DNA of 64,000 nt from Eulemur rufifrons (lineage: Eukaryota; Chordata; Mammalia; Primates; Lemuridae), in assembly GCF_041146395.1 (NCBI RefSeq), contig NC_091010.1, positions 51,914,001 through 51,978,000 of the forward strand, given 5' to 3'. Position 1 is the stretch's first letter; the number at the start of each line of letters is the position of its first letter. Position numbers and translations under genes: made by a program. Positions 12,740-23,860 of the stretch are shown here, in pieces. A model generated the notes under the pieces. It was not told the origin of the DNA and searched no databases. It saw only the letters and a list, made by a program, of their open reading frames with translations.

Positions 12740-13509
12740 AAATGGTACTTCTACAACTGCATAGTTATTTATAGATAAAGAGCTTAGTTTCTGAAAAATG
12801 AAAAATCTACAATGTATTTATATTATACAGTCTTTTAAATTTTAATTAATTTCCATCACAACACACAGCATGCATTGTTTTATAAAGGATTCAATGCTGC
12901 AGTTGCTGTGTAATGTGGGTTTAACATGTGCTGTTGCTGTAAGAGACAGTTCTGTCTAATTTGATAAACAGTTTCAACAATTCTAGATGGTGCCTCAGGA
13001 AACAGCCACAGATTTAGAACTTAGCACAACTTCTTATAAGGCTCAGCATGAGAAAGTAACCAAGGGAAGGTCTGATCTTCACTGGCCTTCCTGAAGTAGG
13101 GCAGTGATGGATTAGAGGGGTACGCTTTAGGGAAGGAGCAGCAAACCACCTCTCTATGGATTATAAAACACGAACAAACAAGAAAATGGCCATTTATTTA
13201 TTACTGTGTGATTTTATTAATTTTCCTATGTTTTAAAATATAAATAATTAATATTTAGCAATATGTGATTTTAATAGTTGTGAGGTTTAACTTTCATTCA
13301 CCTTACAATTGCATGTGAATGTTTTTGATGTGGGTCATACTTAACTTTTAACAACATGGTCATTACACAAACAACTGAGAGAGGGAGAAAAGGTCGGAGG
13401 AGAAAGTAACAGAATAGAAGGGAAGAAGGAAAGAGGAACGTGGAGGCAGAAGCAGGTGCTTGTAAATAACAGAGCATTTGAGTGGGAACTCGTATGTCCC
13501 AAAAATTAG
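12740..13509. other. Repeat-poor stretch
   Basis: AT-rich sequence with no family recognised; one antisense ORF of 92 codons at its right end has no domain-like features. Confidence 0.4.
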
Positions 13510-13612
13510 TTTTGGTCTTCTGGAGAATAAAGCCAGTCCTTAACACAATATCTGTAAATTCAAGGGGGCTGCCCAATTCTCAATCTTTCTTTGCTCAATT
13601 AAACTCTGTTAA
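13510..13612 (+). mobile_element. Possible ERV LTR 3' end
   Basis: The phrase 'gctgcccaattctcaatctt' followed by 'tttgctcaattaaactctgt' resembles the polyadenylation region of several primate ERV1 LTRs. Only this end is recognisable, with no internal sequence. Confidence 0.4.
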
Positions 13613-15945
13613 ATAAAAAAAAAATCTGTAAGCATTATAGTCAAAATTGTTAAGAAAAATGAAATGCAAAATCCACACTCTAAATTCAGCTGATCTTCCC
13701 TGGATTCTGATACAACCTGCCAACAAAGGGCTTGTTCAATAACTGATGTCAGAATCTGAACACTGGTTGAGATTGGATTTGAAATAAAGAGTCTGGGAAG
13801 AGTTAGGTTAAAGCGAACAGAAGACATGTGGAATCACTTCCAGCCAAATGACCTTCAATGATTCTTGAGGAGTTGTGTATATGCCGGCAAAATATCCTGA
13901 TCATCTCAAAGTACGTGCTGTCTTGAGAATGCACTGAATTTATGAAGTCCCTCGCCAGATGCTTTAAAAATATATCTTTCTATTATCAGGTTCTATAGAA
14001 TTGGAAAGTACCAGGCTGGAGAGAGGCTTTCATGAATGATTAAATAATCAAAGAAAATAAAATGAAGATGAGCTGCAAGCAAACCCAGGAGGGTCATATT
14101 ATGGGCGTAATAAAAGTGACTTGATATAAAATCCTTGGGAGTATTTGCCATTTGGGTTTACAGATAAGCAGGGGGAAGGATTTATGCAATTCTTTTATTA
14201 ACTGACTTTCCCTGGACTTTGCATATGGGCAGTCTCTCTTAGGACCATTCTCTCTTTGTGTATGTAGAGTCTATTCAGAACAGAACCCTCTTTGTTCAGG
14301 GTACTCTAAGTCTCTATAATTAGTGAGACTTCGGATTTTTTTAGTGAAGGAAATATTTACAGTTTCATTTTAAGGAAATACTCAGCACCAAGTTGATTTT
14401 GAAAAATAGGAAGGAGGTCAAAGGGGATTTTGTTGTTAAAGAGCTATGTTTTTCACTTCACGTTTGTCATCCATGATTTGCATATGTCTCCCCTAACCCC
14501 AAAGTTACATACTATGCATTATTTGATTGCTAATAACTGGCAGGCATCCTGCATTCTAGCAGACTTTTATGAAAAATAATTGTCGATGGATAGAATAGCA
14601 TCTTAGATATACATTTTAATAGAAAATTAATTCTAACAATTTGGATAGTCTTAACATATAATTTTAGATTGAATTAGTAAAAGCAACAGCTGGCTAAGGC
14701 TAGAATAGTTTGCCATTTTTAAAAAATATTGAGAGGCACAATAGTTTACAGTAAATTAAATGTCTTATATGGCCTACATTCTTGGGATATTCCCTGTTGT
14801 AAATGCTTGGGAGATTTAGAAAATCTCCAAATTCACTGGTAAATAATCCCAAAGAAAATATTCAAGCATATCCCACTTCCAAGTTATCGTTTAAAGTGTA
14901 AGAGAAACAGAACCATTAATGGCTGTTAGTTAGATGTCCCATAAAATATGTCTAATTAGATAGTCACTGAATCTAGTACTGGGCTATCAGTAACACAATA
15001 AGGAACCACCTCCATATCCAGATTTGTCATGTAAGTGAGAAAAAAATAAGCACTATTTCTTATGTTCTTTTTTCTTTTCTTTTTTCTTTTTTTTTTTTTT
15101 TTGGTTTTTGTTCTGAGTGGACCATTAGAGTCTTGTAAAGTACCTTAGTTAGTAGAAGACACAAATCAATTCTTTTTTAATAGTAAAAAGAAAATACAGA
15201 GACAATGCAAGCTTCAAGATCAGGAGGAAAATGCTATGGGCTTGACTGATACCAGAAGGTGAGATTACCTAGTCATTTGGAGAGGGACCAATTCTGAGAC
15301 CTGTTGTGAACAGTGTTATGACACTGATTGAAGAGATAGATGTTCACTGTAGAACATTGTTTCTCTGCGTCCACAAACATGTGCTCAGGGAATCAAATAC
15401 AAATGATTTCTCTTTCAAAAGGTATCTAGGACCCAATGGCATTTGGATGTTATTTTGATGGAATAATTCCAGAAAGACACAAAAATTAAAAGCTGTTATT
15501 ATTTTTTCCTTTATATTCTGAGACCTTCAGATGACAGTGAAAATGGATGGGTGAAACAACAGCTCACATTTACTCATGGAGCCATCTGCTCAGATCCTCA
15601 GAGGATTTTTCTAGATCAGAAGAGAAAGCCTGTGTTTTGCAGGACGGATTTCAGGGTAGAAAAGAAGGCAACATATAAGAAGCTTAAACAGCATTTCTGT
15701 ATAGCTATCTAGGAGGGCGTGTCTGAGACTCTGCTCTACGGCACACACTTATTAATTGATACACGGGGGCAACGCAGTAACACAGGAGGGGATGTTTATC
15801 AGAGCTTACTTAACACACAGAGCTTTGCGCCAGGGTTTAATTAAAAGGAACAGGAACAGAGAAACTTGAAACTCTGTCAGAACATCTTAGGACACTGGGT
15901 CCAATATATTCTTAGGAGATGCAAGTGGAGAAAAGGAGTGTTAAA
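13613..15945. other. Longest repeat-poor stretch of the left half
   Basis: About 2.3 kb with no repeat family that I can name. It includes a T-rich tract at about 15068-15102 (TTTTCTTTT units, then a long T run). No ORF resembles a gene. Confidence 0.4.
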
Positions 15946-15947
15946 GA

Positions 15948-16385
15948 GTAAACTGAGGCACAATAACACTTTAAAAAGTTTATTTGTGCAAACAGCAGCT
16001 CATAGTTCAGGCAACTTCAAACCAGAAATGGTTTGAAAGCTCCTTTAAGGAAACACAAGAAGAGGCTTTTATAGGATGAACAATGGAGGTAAAGCAAAGA
16101 AAATATTTTGATTGGTTACAGTTATACAGTTACCTTATTTGGTTTATCCTGTTGAAAAGTCCCTAGTTATAGAATTATAAGTTTGTTGGCTGCTTCTGAT
16201 TGGTTGAACTTAATTCTATTTTTCTTTAGAATAGGCATTTACAAGAAATGGCTTAAGTTTCATTTATGTTTGCAAATCAAACAAGGTTAAAGTCACTTAT
16301 GAGGTCTAACTGGCTCTGTCTGCTCAGGGATTCTTCAGGCTAGGTTTCCATTTTAATTTATTTTAATAGGAGTCGGAAATAAACC
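15948..16385. mobile_element. LTR-like block, family not assigned
   Basis: Recognisable as repeat-like by several LTR features: 'tttatttgtgcaaacagcag' near its left, two copies of the CCAAT-type box 'gattggtt' (16110 and 16198), and 'cttatgaggtctaactggc' with 'ttcttcaggctaggtttcca' at the right. I think it is an old retroviral LTR in antisense, but orientation and name are uncertain. Confidence 0.4.
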
Positions 16386-16539
16386 AATAGGATTAGCCTA
16401 GAAAATGCAACTTTGCAAACCAGCCAAGCACCACAGTTAAAATTTCCTTCCCCTAGATTTCAGGGTTCTTTGGTGAGGAGAACCAAGGACTTCAGTCAAT
16501 CTGGAAATAATGGAAAATCAAACTCATCAAAGTACAACT

Positions 16540-16885
16540 CTTTGTCCACTGCTTCTCTCAGAAACTTTCAGTGTCTGACCCTCTGCCATGTGGCTATTGG
16601 ACTACAATATTTGGCCTGGCATTTACAGCCTTGAAAAACTGGTTCCAACCTATTATATATTTCAACCCTTAGTTTTCTTCTCCTTATTACAATATAAGCT
16701 TCAGCCTTATTGTTCTTTCTACATTCTTGGATTTTTTACTCTATTTCTTTATTCATTTTGCATTTTGACCTATAGTGTCCTATTCTGACCCTTCTTCCCA
16801 TGTGTCCAAATCTGACCCAGTTGAAATGCTACCTCTTCCATGAAGCTCTACAGGATTTCCCCCAGCAGGAAGCACTTTTTCATTC
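16540..16885 (+). mobile_element. L2 LINE 3' region
   Basis: Sense L2: 'gaccctctgccatgtggcta', then 'acccagttgaaatgctacct' and 'cttccatgaagctctacagg', matching the 'tcaaatgtcacctcctcaga / gaggccttccctgacc' region of the consensus with heavy decay. It appears to continue at 17225 after a MIR. Confidence 0.55.
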
Positions 16886-16944
16886 TTCCCTGCTTCTCTG
16901 TTATTTGTAGACCCCAGGAGAGGCCACCTGATGGAGAAGGAGAA

Positions 16945-17150
16945 ATGCAGGCTGCAGAGTTAGAATGATCTGTGTTGGAGAGGACTCCACAAGGTCCTAA
17001 GTGTGTAATCACAGACATTTTAATTTTGCCATGTATCAATTTTCTCATCTCAACTATGGGGCAGAAAAGAGCCTCTGACCTCCCAGAGTTGTTGTGGGAC
17101 CTAGTACAATAAGTTGGGAGGAAGGGCACTAACATCGTGCCTTCCCTGCT
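16945..17150 (+). mobile_element. MIR SINE within L2
   Basis: Sense MIR with 'caattttctcatctcaacta', 'tggggcagaaaagagcctct' and 'ccagagttgttgtgggacct', equivalent to the consensus 'cctcatctgtaaaatgggg' and 'gttgttgtgaggatt' parts. It sits between two L2 pieces. The 124-codon antisense ORF across it is not a gene. Confidence 0.6.
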
Positions 17151-17224
17151 TCTATCCTCTTTTCTTCTTCCCCTGTGGAAGCCCCTTCTAGATGAAGCCG
17201 ACAAAGCTTTAACCCTGTGCATTA

Positions 17225-17610
17225 ATTTCCTCTCCAGCTTAAATCTCTGTCTCCATCCTTAGTTCCAGTACAGGACTCTCCAATCCCTGGCAGCCTTCAC
17301 ACTCAATATACCCCAAATCAAATCCACTACCTCACGCTTGCCTCCCTCCAAATCCATGTGTCATCTTGCATGTCCTGTTTCCCAGCGGCTGGCCAAAAAT
17401 ATCGTAGATTATCAATCACAGATAAGGAAACTGAGCCACGTAGAGGAAGCGACACCTGTGAACATGCACGGTGAGTAGAGCCACAATCTAGTGAAATACC
17501 TGCTCATTGAAGGCAAAGACTTTGTTTTTCTTATTGACTGTTATCTTCCTTAGAGCTGGTGTAGTGGGTAGCATGTTTCAAGCGTTCAATAAATGTTCCC
17601 AAATAAATGA
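17225..17610 (+). mobile_element. L2 LINE 3' end with an antisense MIR inside
   Basis: L2-like sequence from 'tccagtacaggactctccaa' to the tail 'caagcgttcaataaatgttc'. Between about 17390 and 17490 an antisense MIR core is inserted: 'cagataaggaaactgagcca'. Together with 16540-17150 this is an L2 interrupted twice by MIRs. Confidence 0.6.
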
Positions 17611-17697
17611 ATTGGAAGAGGAAGGACTACAGATCCCTGGGCTGTTTGGTGTTCTTTCTATTACATTATGTCATTAGACTTCTCAATCGCTATTCTC

Positions 17698-17708
17698 GGG
17701 GGGGGGGG

Positions 17709-17744
<36 letters not shown>

Positions 17745-17868
17745 ACACAGACAAAAGTATAATACATATACATACACAAACATACATACACATGCACACA
17801 AAAGTATATATATACACATACATACATGTAAAAGTATAAATATATACACTTTAAAAAAAAAAAAAAAA
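17698..17868. repeat. Compound microsatellite G12-(TG)n-(TA/CA)n-A15
   Basis: A run of 12 G (17698-17709) passes directly into a TG repeat (17710-17737), then alternating purine-pyrimidine TATG/CATA sequence, and ends in an A run near 17852-17868. The alternating part could adopt Z-DNA and the G run could pair in four-stranded forms. The ORFs read through it on both strands are repeat artefacts. Confidence 0.95.
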
Positions 17869-17869
17869 C

Positions 17870-18345
17870 TGGGCTTCTCTGGAAAGATGAAAGCAGGAGG
17901 TGGTACTGTTCTCAAGACATCCTTTCAGTCATGAAGTCGGCTCTCTCAGAGTTCCTTCTTGCAATACCAGCATTCTGACATGCTCACTTTTTTACTGGTC
18001 ATACATCAGTGGGTTTAATTAACTTTTTAAAATAACACTAAATTTTGCTTCCCCAGGACAGAGTTTGGACTCTGGTGATCCACCGCAAAATCAATGTCTG
18101 TGCCCAGATCTTTTACAAAATAGATAGCCCCTAACTTCATCTTTCAGTGAGTGATGCAAATGACTTTGTTTGGGTCTTTAATCATCTCAGGATGATGGCA
18201 TTTCTTAATCTAGCCATTGCTGAGTTCTACAGAGCTCATAGAAACTGGTTGTGAAAAGAATTTTTCACCCATAGGAAAGAGAAAAAAATTTCTTTATATA
18301 AATAAGAAAGACAAAATACAGTATCTGTAGAGGTAGAGCATACCA
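17870..18345. other. Stretch without recognisable element
   Basis: Nothing recognised on either strand. Confidence 0.4.
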
Positions 18346-18440
18346 ATTATTTAATGCACACTATGTACCAAACACTTTATTATGAAGGTATTAAATTTAT
18401 AACAAAAATATTTATCTTGGTAATACCTATTCTCCCAGGG
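18346..18440 (-). mobile_element. MIR SINE fragment, antisense (possibly split copy)
   Basis: 'cactatgtaccaaacacttt' followed by 'ggtattaaatttataac' resembles the complement of the MIR 3' end ('actatgtgccaggcactgtt'). A continuation in the same orientation is seen at 18790-18900. Confidence 0.4.
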
Positions 18441-18789
18441 AAGGTGGCAAAGCCTCCAGCAGTATTTTCTAGACATATTTGTACATCCACAATGGGATGC
18501 TTCCAATATGCCTATACACCTTTCTGCCAGCTATACCACAAGGTATTTGCCCTATACTTTCTCCCTTCTTCAAACTTCTAATTGCTTGCGTGGCTGCTTG
18601 GAGAGTTCTCACGGCTGCTTCTGCTAATCATGAGAAAACCAGTATCTGTGCCAAGAGTGCTATATTTTTATGTCCCCTGAGTTTGCAATACTAGTGTCAC
18701 TAGATCAATGCAACGTTTCCTGTAGACAATGAAAAAATGGCCCCATTATGCATACGCATAATCAACCTAAGACTCCAGAAAGCCCTATT
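18441..18789. other. Unclassified ~350-bp segment between MIR pieces
   Basis: It separates two antisense MIR pieces that would be adjacent in an intact element. No tail, terminal repeat or family was recognised. Confidence 0.35.
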
Positions 18790-18905
18790 TAATAGCCCTT
18801 ACATTAACTTTGCTTTACAGATGATTGAACCAGGGACCAGAGAAGTAAAGAAACTTTCCCAAGTCACACAGTTAATAAAGTGTTAAAACATAGATAATAC
18901 CCCAA
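18790..18905 (-). mobile_element. MIR SINE fragment, antisense
   Basis: 'ctttgctttacagatgattg' and 'ctttcccaagtcacacagtt' are the complement of the MIR core ('acttgcccaaggtcacacag'). Confidence 0.65.
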
Positions 18906-18936
18906 GTGATTGGTACTTTGCAAATGATATCATCTA

Positions 18937-19131
<195 letters not shown>

Positions 19132-19263
19132 CTTCTGGGTTAATCTTCAAACTTAAGCCATATCCGTGACAACACATAACATTTGCATATGTAGTCACAT
19201 ACATTTATATAACATTTTTCACACTGTTAAGTATAAACATCAAATGTGGGTTTCAATTAATTG

Positions 19264-19345
19264 GACTCTGGGACAATGAGTAGGGAAGAGAGAGAGAGAG
19301 AAAAAAGAGAGAGACAGATGGATGGCAGAGAAAGAGAATAGAATA
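19264..19345. repeat. GA-rich low-complexity tract
   Basis: AGAGAG and GAGAAA units, followed by 'agatggatggcagagaaaga'. Low-complexity purine tract; nothing coding. Confidence 0.85.
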
Positions 19346-19404
19346 CATCAATTAACAATAACCTAAGTTTATAGAATATCTTCTTGAATCTTATATAGAA
19401 GCAG

Positions 19405-19555
19405 ACTAATACAGTAGAAAAAGCCCTGAACATATGGTCAAAAGACCTGAGTGGTAGCTTTGGCTCTAGATCAGTGTTGTTTGAATTTAGACAAGCCAAA
19501 ATCTTTTGGGGCTTCTATTATTTCATCTGTAATTAAAAGAAGGGGACATATATTT
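19405..19555 (+). mobile_element. MIR SINE
   Basis: Sense MIR: 'gtagaaaaagccctgaacat', 'caaaagacctgagtggtagc' and 'ttatttcatctgtaattaaa' line up with the consensus box order, including the 'tttcctcatctgtaaaatg' part. Confidence 0.6.
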
Positions 19556-19599
19556 TCTCTGGTTCTGGCATTCTATGACGTTGTAGGTAATAAAATACA

Positions 19600-19673
19600 C
19601 ACATGTATCTATATCCCACACACCACAAATATACTTGTGTGTATATATGTATGTGTGTATGTATATATGTGTG

Positions 19674-19708
<35 letters not shown>
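19600..19708. repeat. (CA/TATG/TA)n compound microsatellite
   Basis: ACACATG and TATGTGTG units pass into an uninterrupted TA run at about 19677-19705. ORFs on both strands here are repeat translations. Confidence 0.95.
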
Positions 19709-19709
<1 letters not shown>

Positions 19710-20804
19710 TTTTTAAATCAGCACTCTAAACTGCTTTCCAGTTAGGGGAAATAGGAATTCTTTTAGGTGCTGGATAATTTTTTGCAAAACTCCTCTTGCT
19801 CATATAGGAGACAGAATTAGGTACTTACAAAATAGTTGGAAGGGCAGAGTGGCCCAAGTCGACCTCTGGCTTGTAGAATTTAAGAACATGTTGCTCTAGC
19901 TGCAACCTTATAGTTAGCAAGTTGCTGTAGCTGCCAAGGTTTAAAGGCCTTTCATCACAGTGTTTGAAAACAAAACACTGAAGCAAGACATCCGGCTGCT
20001 GTAAATACTTCCAATGCCCTGCCAACCCCCAGAAGGATGATGACCTCCAAAGTGAACTACTCACATCTGGGTTGCAGATTTGCACACATTCTTCTACTGG
20101 CAGCACCTGACTCATGTGCGGAGTCAGCTTCAAGGGAGTCTGGAAAATTTGGTTTTAAGTTTTCAGCCTCTCCAAAGAGAAAGTAGGTAGAAAGGAGGCT
20201 AAGAGAGTCAATACACATGCTCTACCACACACATTCATTAGGTTCAACAATTATGGCATAATGTGCAAAATTGCTTATAATAAACATTACCCTTGAGTAT
20301 CCCATAAGTTCCACCAAAATATTAATAATAGAAGTATTGTATTATCCCTTCCTAAATTCAATTTAGCCAGTTTTACTACTAGTTTTGGAGCAGACTATTG
20401 CATTCCAGTTTTGCACTTGGCTTATGTTCAAAGACAAGGATTTCCCAATCTTTACAACCATAATCAGGGAAACAGAATGCTGAGGCACACAGAGAACAGA
20501 GAACAAGAGTCCCAATGCCCAAAAAGTGAAATGGTAGGAAAAATAGCCTCAATCTATGCTTTTATTTTAATTTTTTTGCAGCCTTTATAGTTGTATTTGC
20601 ATATGTTAAATGCTCATATAGTGCTACTAGAGAATTTACTAAATGTATATTATGTGTATTTGGTACTGTGGTCACTACTGTGCACATCATCCATGTACAG
20701 AAAACATGGAGCTAGCATGTGACTTGAAGAGAAAGCATGTACATACATGGGCAAGCTAGAAAGAGCTAAGTAAAAGACATACAGATTAGAGTTTCAGGAA
20801 TTTA
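19710..20804. other. Repeat-poor stretch
   Basis: No family recognised. A 102-codon antisense ORF (19825-20133) has no domain-like motifs and I do not regard it as a gene. Confidence 0.4.
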
Positions 20805-20855
20805 CAGATTAGCTAACTTCTCCCAGATCTTTTGACTGGGAGAAGTTAGCATCTG
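20805..20855. repeat. Near-perfect inverted repeat (hairpin)
   Basis: gctaacttctcccag (20812-20826) is followed after the 9-base spacer atcttttga by its exact complement ctgggagaagttagc (20836-20850). Five further base pairs (cagat 20805-20809 with atctg 20851-20855) extend the stem across a 2-base bulge, giving about 20 paired bases. No transposon family recognised around it. Confidence 0.9.
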
Positions 20856-21395
20856 ACATAAACAAATTAAATGGTCTATGGAAGATATAGAGAGAGCTTT
20901 TGCTTCTCTGGATGCAAATAATCAGATTTCTATCTTTATAACAAAATATGTAATCTTCCCCTTAAGAATCAGTTGTAATATTCTTTCCTGATATTGATCT
21001 GGCCAGGTGTTTAGTCAATTATAATTTGCCTAATTGTAGCAATATGATTTTTGAGATAATAGTTTGGATTTTTTAGGGGTACTTCTCACTTTTTCCCTAT
21101 TCTCTGCCCCTCCCCCATGCTGTGCAGGTCTTAGTGTTTTCTTGTTTTAAGGATAAGCAAAAGCTTCAAAGTGAAATGTTTCCTTCCTGTTTTTACTAAA
21201 AGCTTAAACACAGAGAACAGAACATTGTTAGTGTGCTAGACAGAAAGAAGCAAAGTCTCTACCTTTGCAGGTGGTACAAGAGGAAAGGGAGATATTTCCC
21301 CTGACTGGGTAGGAATTAGAGGTCTCTGGGTTTTTCAGGTAGTAGAGACAACACATTCTGCAATTCTAGACATGACTTCGGTGTGCTGGTGAAAA
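20856..21395. other. Stretch without recognisable element
   Basis: Nothing recognised between the hairpin and the hAT-like block. Confidence 0.4.
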
Positions 21396-21402
21396 ATCTA
21401 GA

Positions 21403-21890
21403 GCAGCAGTCCCTAACCTTTTTGGCACCAGAGACTGGTTTCATGGAAGACAAGTTTACCACAAATGGGGGTTGTAGGAGGGTGGGCGAAGCTCAGGCAG
21501 GGATGCTAGTAATGAGGCGCAGCTTTAAATACAGAGCTTGCTCACCAGCTGCTCACTCTTGATTGCTTCGTTGTTGCTAGTCTCATGTCTAAATTTAAAG
21601 CATAGAGGATGAAGTTTGGCAAACTTAGGGAGGTCAGCCCCTGGCACCCAACTCCTGACTATTCCACCCTTGGCAAAGAATCACATGCCGGCATGTGGCA
21701 TGGAATCCCAGAGCCAACAGTCTTCCTGGAAGCATATGGACTTGAACCAGCAGCAACAGCCATGACAGGCTGGAGACCAGACCTTGCTGGATTTTCCCAG
21801 AAGCACGTCAACCTCCCATGAATGAGTCGGGTAGAATTCTTCCGCCTCCCCCTGCAGTGTTCTGCGGCACACCCGAGGTTGAGAACTAAG
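21403..21890. mobile_element. hAT-like DNA transposon remnant, possibly composite
   Basis: The left end 'cagcagtccctaaccttttt' followed by 'ggcaccagagactggtttca' is a typical primate hAT (Charlie/Tip100-like) terminus. The next 150 bases keep the same family's order ('gaagctcaggcagggatgct', then 'tttaaatacagagcttgct'). The right end 'gcacacccgaggttgagaac' also looks like a hAT terminus but of another family type. No 8-bp target duplication joins the two ends. The middle part (21600-21840) was not recognised; the 70-codon ORF in it has no transposase features. Confidence 0.5.
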
Positions 21891-22654
21891 TCACATTTAC
21901 CACATGTAACTCTCCAACAAAAGTAAATATTGATTTGCAGTCTGTTAAACAGAACAAAATATTTGTGAAGGAAGTTATAAGGACCTAGAGATAAGGAAAA
22001 TAAAATTCTGTTGACAGATTTATCCCCATTTGCTACAGAGCCCTACGCATTGGACCTGGCCGCTTCAGGAGGCAAGCACCTTGTTATCTTATTTTATCTC
22101 TGACCAGCTGTCAGACATCATTTCATTGCCACCAAAATAGGTAAACTTTTATCTGCTACTGTAAAGTTGCCCTGAAGCCATTCTGCTTTAATCAGGACCT
22201 AGAATAGAGAAAAAGTTCAGAGGATGATTTGGATCTATGTAGTCCAGCTAGCCCAAAGCACAGAGGCAGGATTTTAAGTAATAATCCCACTTTAAAAGTA
22301 TGTACATAGTTCTGAATCACTGCTATGAAAAGTATTGAAAAAGTCCATTGGAATTTTGACATTTTCCTCTAAAGTAAAAAAACTTGTCAGAAACATAGTA
22401 TACGCCCTATTTATCTCTCAGGAAAAGAAAAAAAGTCACTTTATTGATTCTATCATTTAGATGGTTTCTTAATTCATTTTGTACATTAAAGAACTGTTTG
22501 GAGAATGCACATTAGATTGAAGAGGTCACATGATATTAGTTTTGATGACTAAAAATTCATTCAATTCATTAAAAAGAGACAAAAGTTTGAAGATAGATTA
22601 TTAATCATTCTTTGCAACTATGAGTGTTAAGTATTTTTAATAAAGTAATTTAAG
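21891..22654. other. Stretch without recognisable element
   Basis: AT-rich sequence; nothing recognised. Confidence 0.4.
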
Positions 22655-22790
22655 ACTAAATTGATCTGATACATGATAAATATCGAAATATCACTATGTA
22701 CTCCATGATATGTACAATTATTATTGGTCAATTAAAAATAAAATTTTTAAAAATATTAAAATAAAAAATACATTATAGTAAGTGGTTCCA
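22655..22790 (+). mobile_element. L1 3' end fragment
   Basis: 'gaaatatcactatgtactcc' and 'caattattattggtcaatta', then 'aaaaataaaatttttaaa', match the last bases of L1M/L1P 3' UTRs ('gtacaattattatgtgtcaa'). Only the terminus is present. Confidence 0.55.
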
Positions 22791-23389
22791 TCATTCAGCC
22801 AAATTTTTGTACTTTAATTTCAAAAAAAGTAAAAAGAAAACCATCCTACCTTCTTACAATTAAGTATTATGTCTTAGAATAAAAATTTTAGGAACAGTAT
22901 CATCAACAGATTCAAAAATACTACATATCAAATAATCTAGAAAGAAATAAAGATGTTATGCTCTAGATAACCATGTTAGATGACTCTAAACATAATTGTA
23001 ATGATAACAAAAACACTGATGACAAAGTTGGTTTACAGAATTCAAATAGCATTGTTTCATGAAATAAGTAAAAAAATTATTATAATATTAATATATTATT
23101 TTAAACATGCATTGGTAACCAAATTAATTATTAAGTAGAAATTATTGTAAGACTTTAAACATTCAAATTTGCAAAGAAGAGAAAAACTCTTTGAAGAATA
23201 TTTTCCATTGAGCAATACCTTATATTTGATAATTTTACATATACATATATAATGTTATATATTTATATTTATGTATAAATGAAACTAAACTAAAATATAT
23301 AGTATTGATATATAAAATGTTGTTATATTCTTATACAACATAACAATATCATAGAGTGAAAATAGTGGCTATCATCATTTGGATTTTTT
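22791..23389. other. Very AT-rich stretch
   Basis: Long AT-rich sequence with TATATA-type patches near 23238-23320. No family recognised. Confidence 0.4.
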
Positions 23390-23860
23390 TCTTTTTTAAA
23401 ACTTTTTCTTTCTAAGTTTAGGTAAAGAAAAGCTGCAAAATACTAGTACCCTTAAACCCTTCACCCACCTTCCCCTAATATTTACATCTAGCATGGCCAT
23501 ACTAAAGCTATAGAATCCAATAAATTAATATTTATATAAAATTATTAACTAATCTTAAGATCTTTGTTAAATTTTATCATTTTCCTTGCATGCAATTTTT
23601 CTAGTCTCGGACCTCAGTCTGGGTTTCTATGCTGCATTTAGTTGTCATGTCTCCTTAACCTCCTCCAATCTGTGACAACTCCTCATATTGAGATTGTCAT
23701 ATTGGGATTGAGGATTCTTGGTTTACAGGATTCTTAGTTTATAGGCAACCCTATCCTCTTCCTGCAGACAATTTAATGGATTTTGTTGTTTGTTCCTGTG
23801 GTCAGGGAGGATTTTAAATCCTTAGATTCTGTGGCTTGTATACCCTAAATTTTCTTTTTT
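23390..23860 (-). mobile_element. L1M 3' UTR fragment, antisense
   Basis: 'cccttcacccaccttcccct', 'catttagttgtcatgtctcc' and 'tccaatctgtgacaactcct' are the antisense reading of an old L1M 3' UTR. It contains two small tandem duplications (a 'catattgagattg' unit and an 'aggattcttggtttac' unit near 23680-23740). Confidence 0.6.

Noticed and set aside
16848..17222. 124-codon minus-strand ORF
   Set aside because: Crosses an L2 and a MIR in antisense; no coding features.
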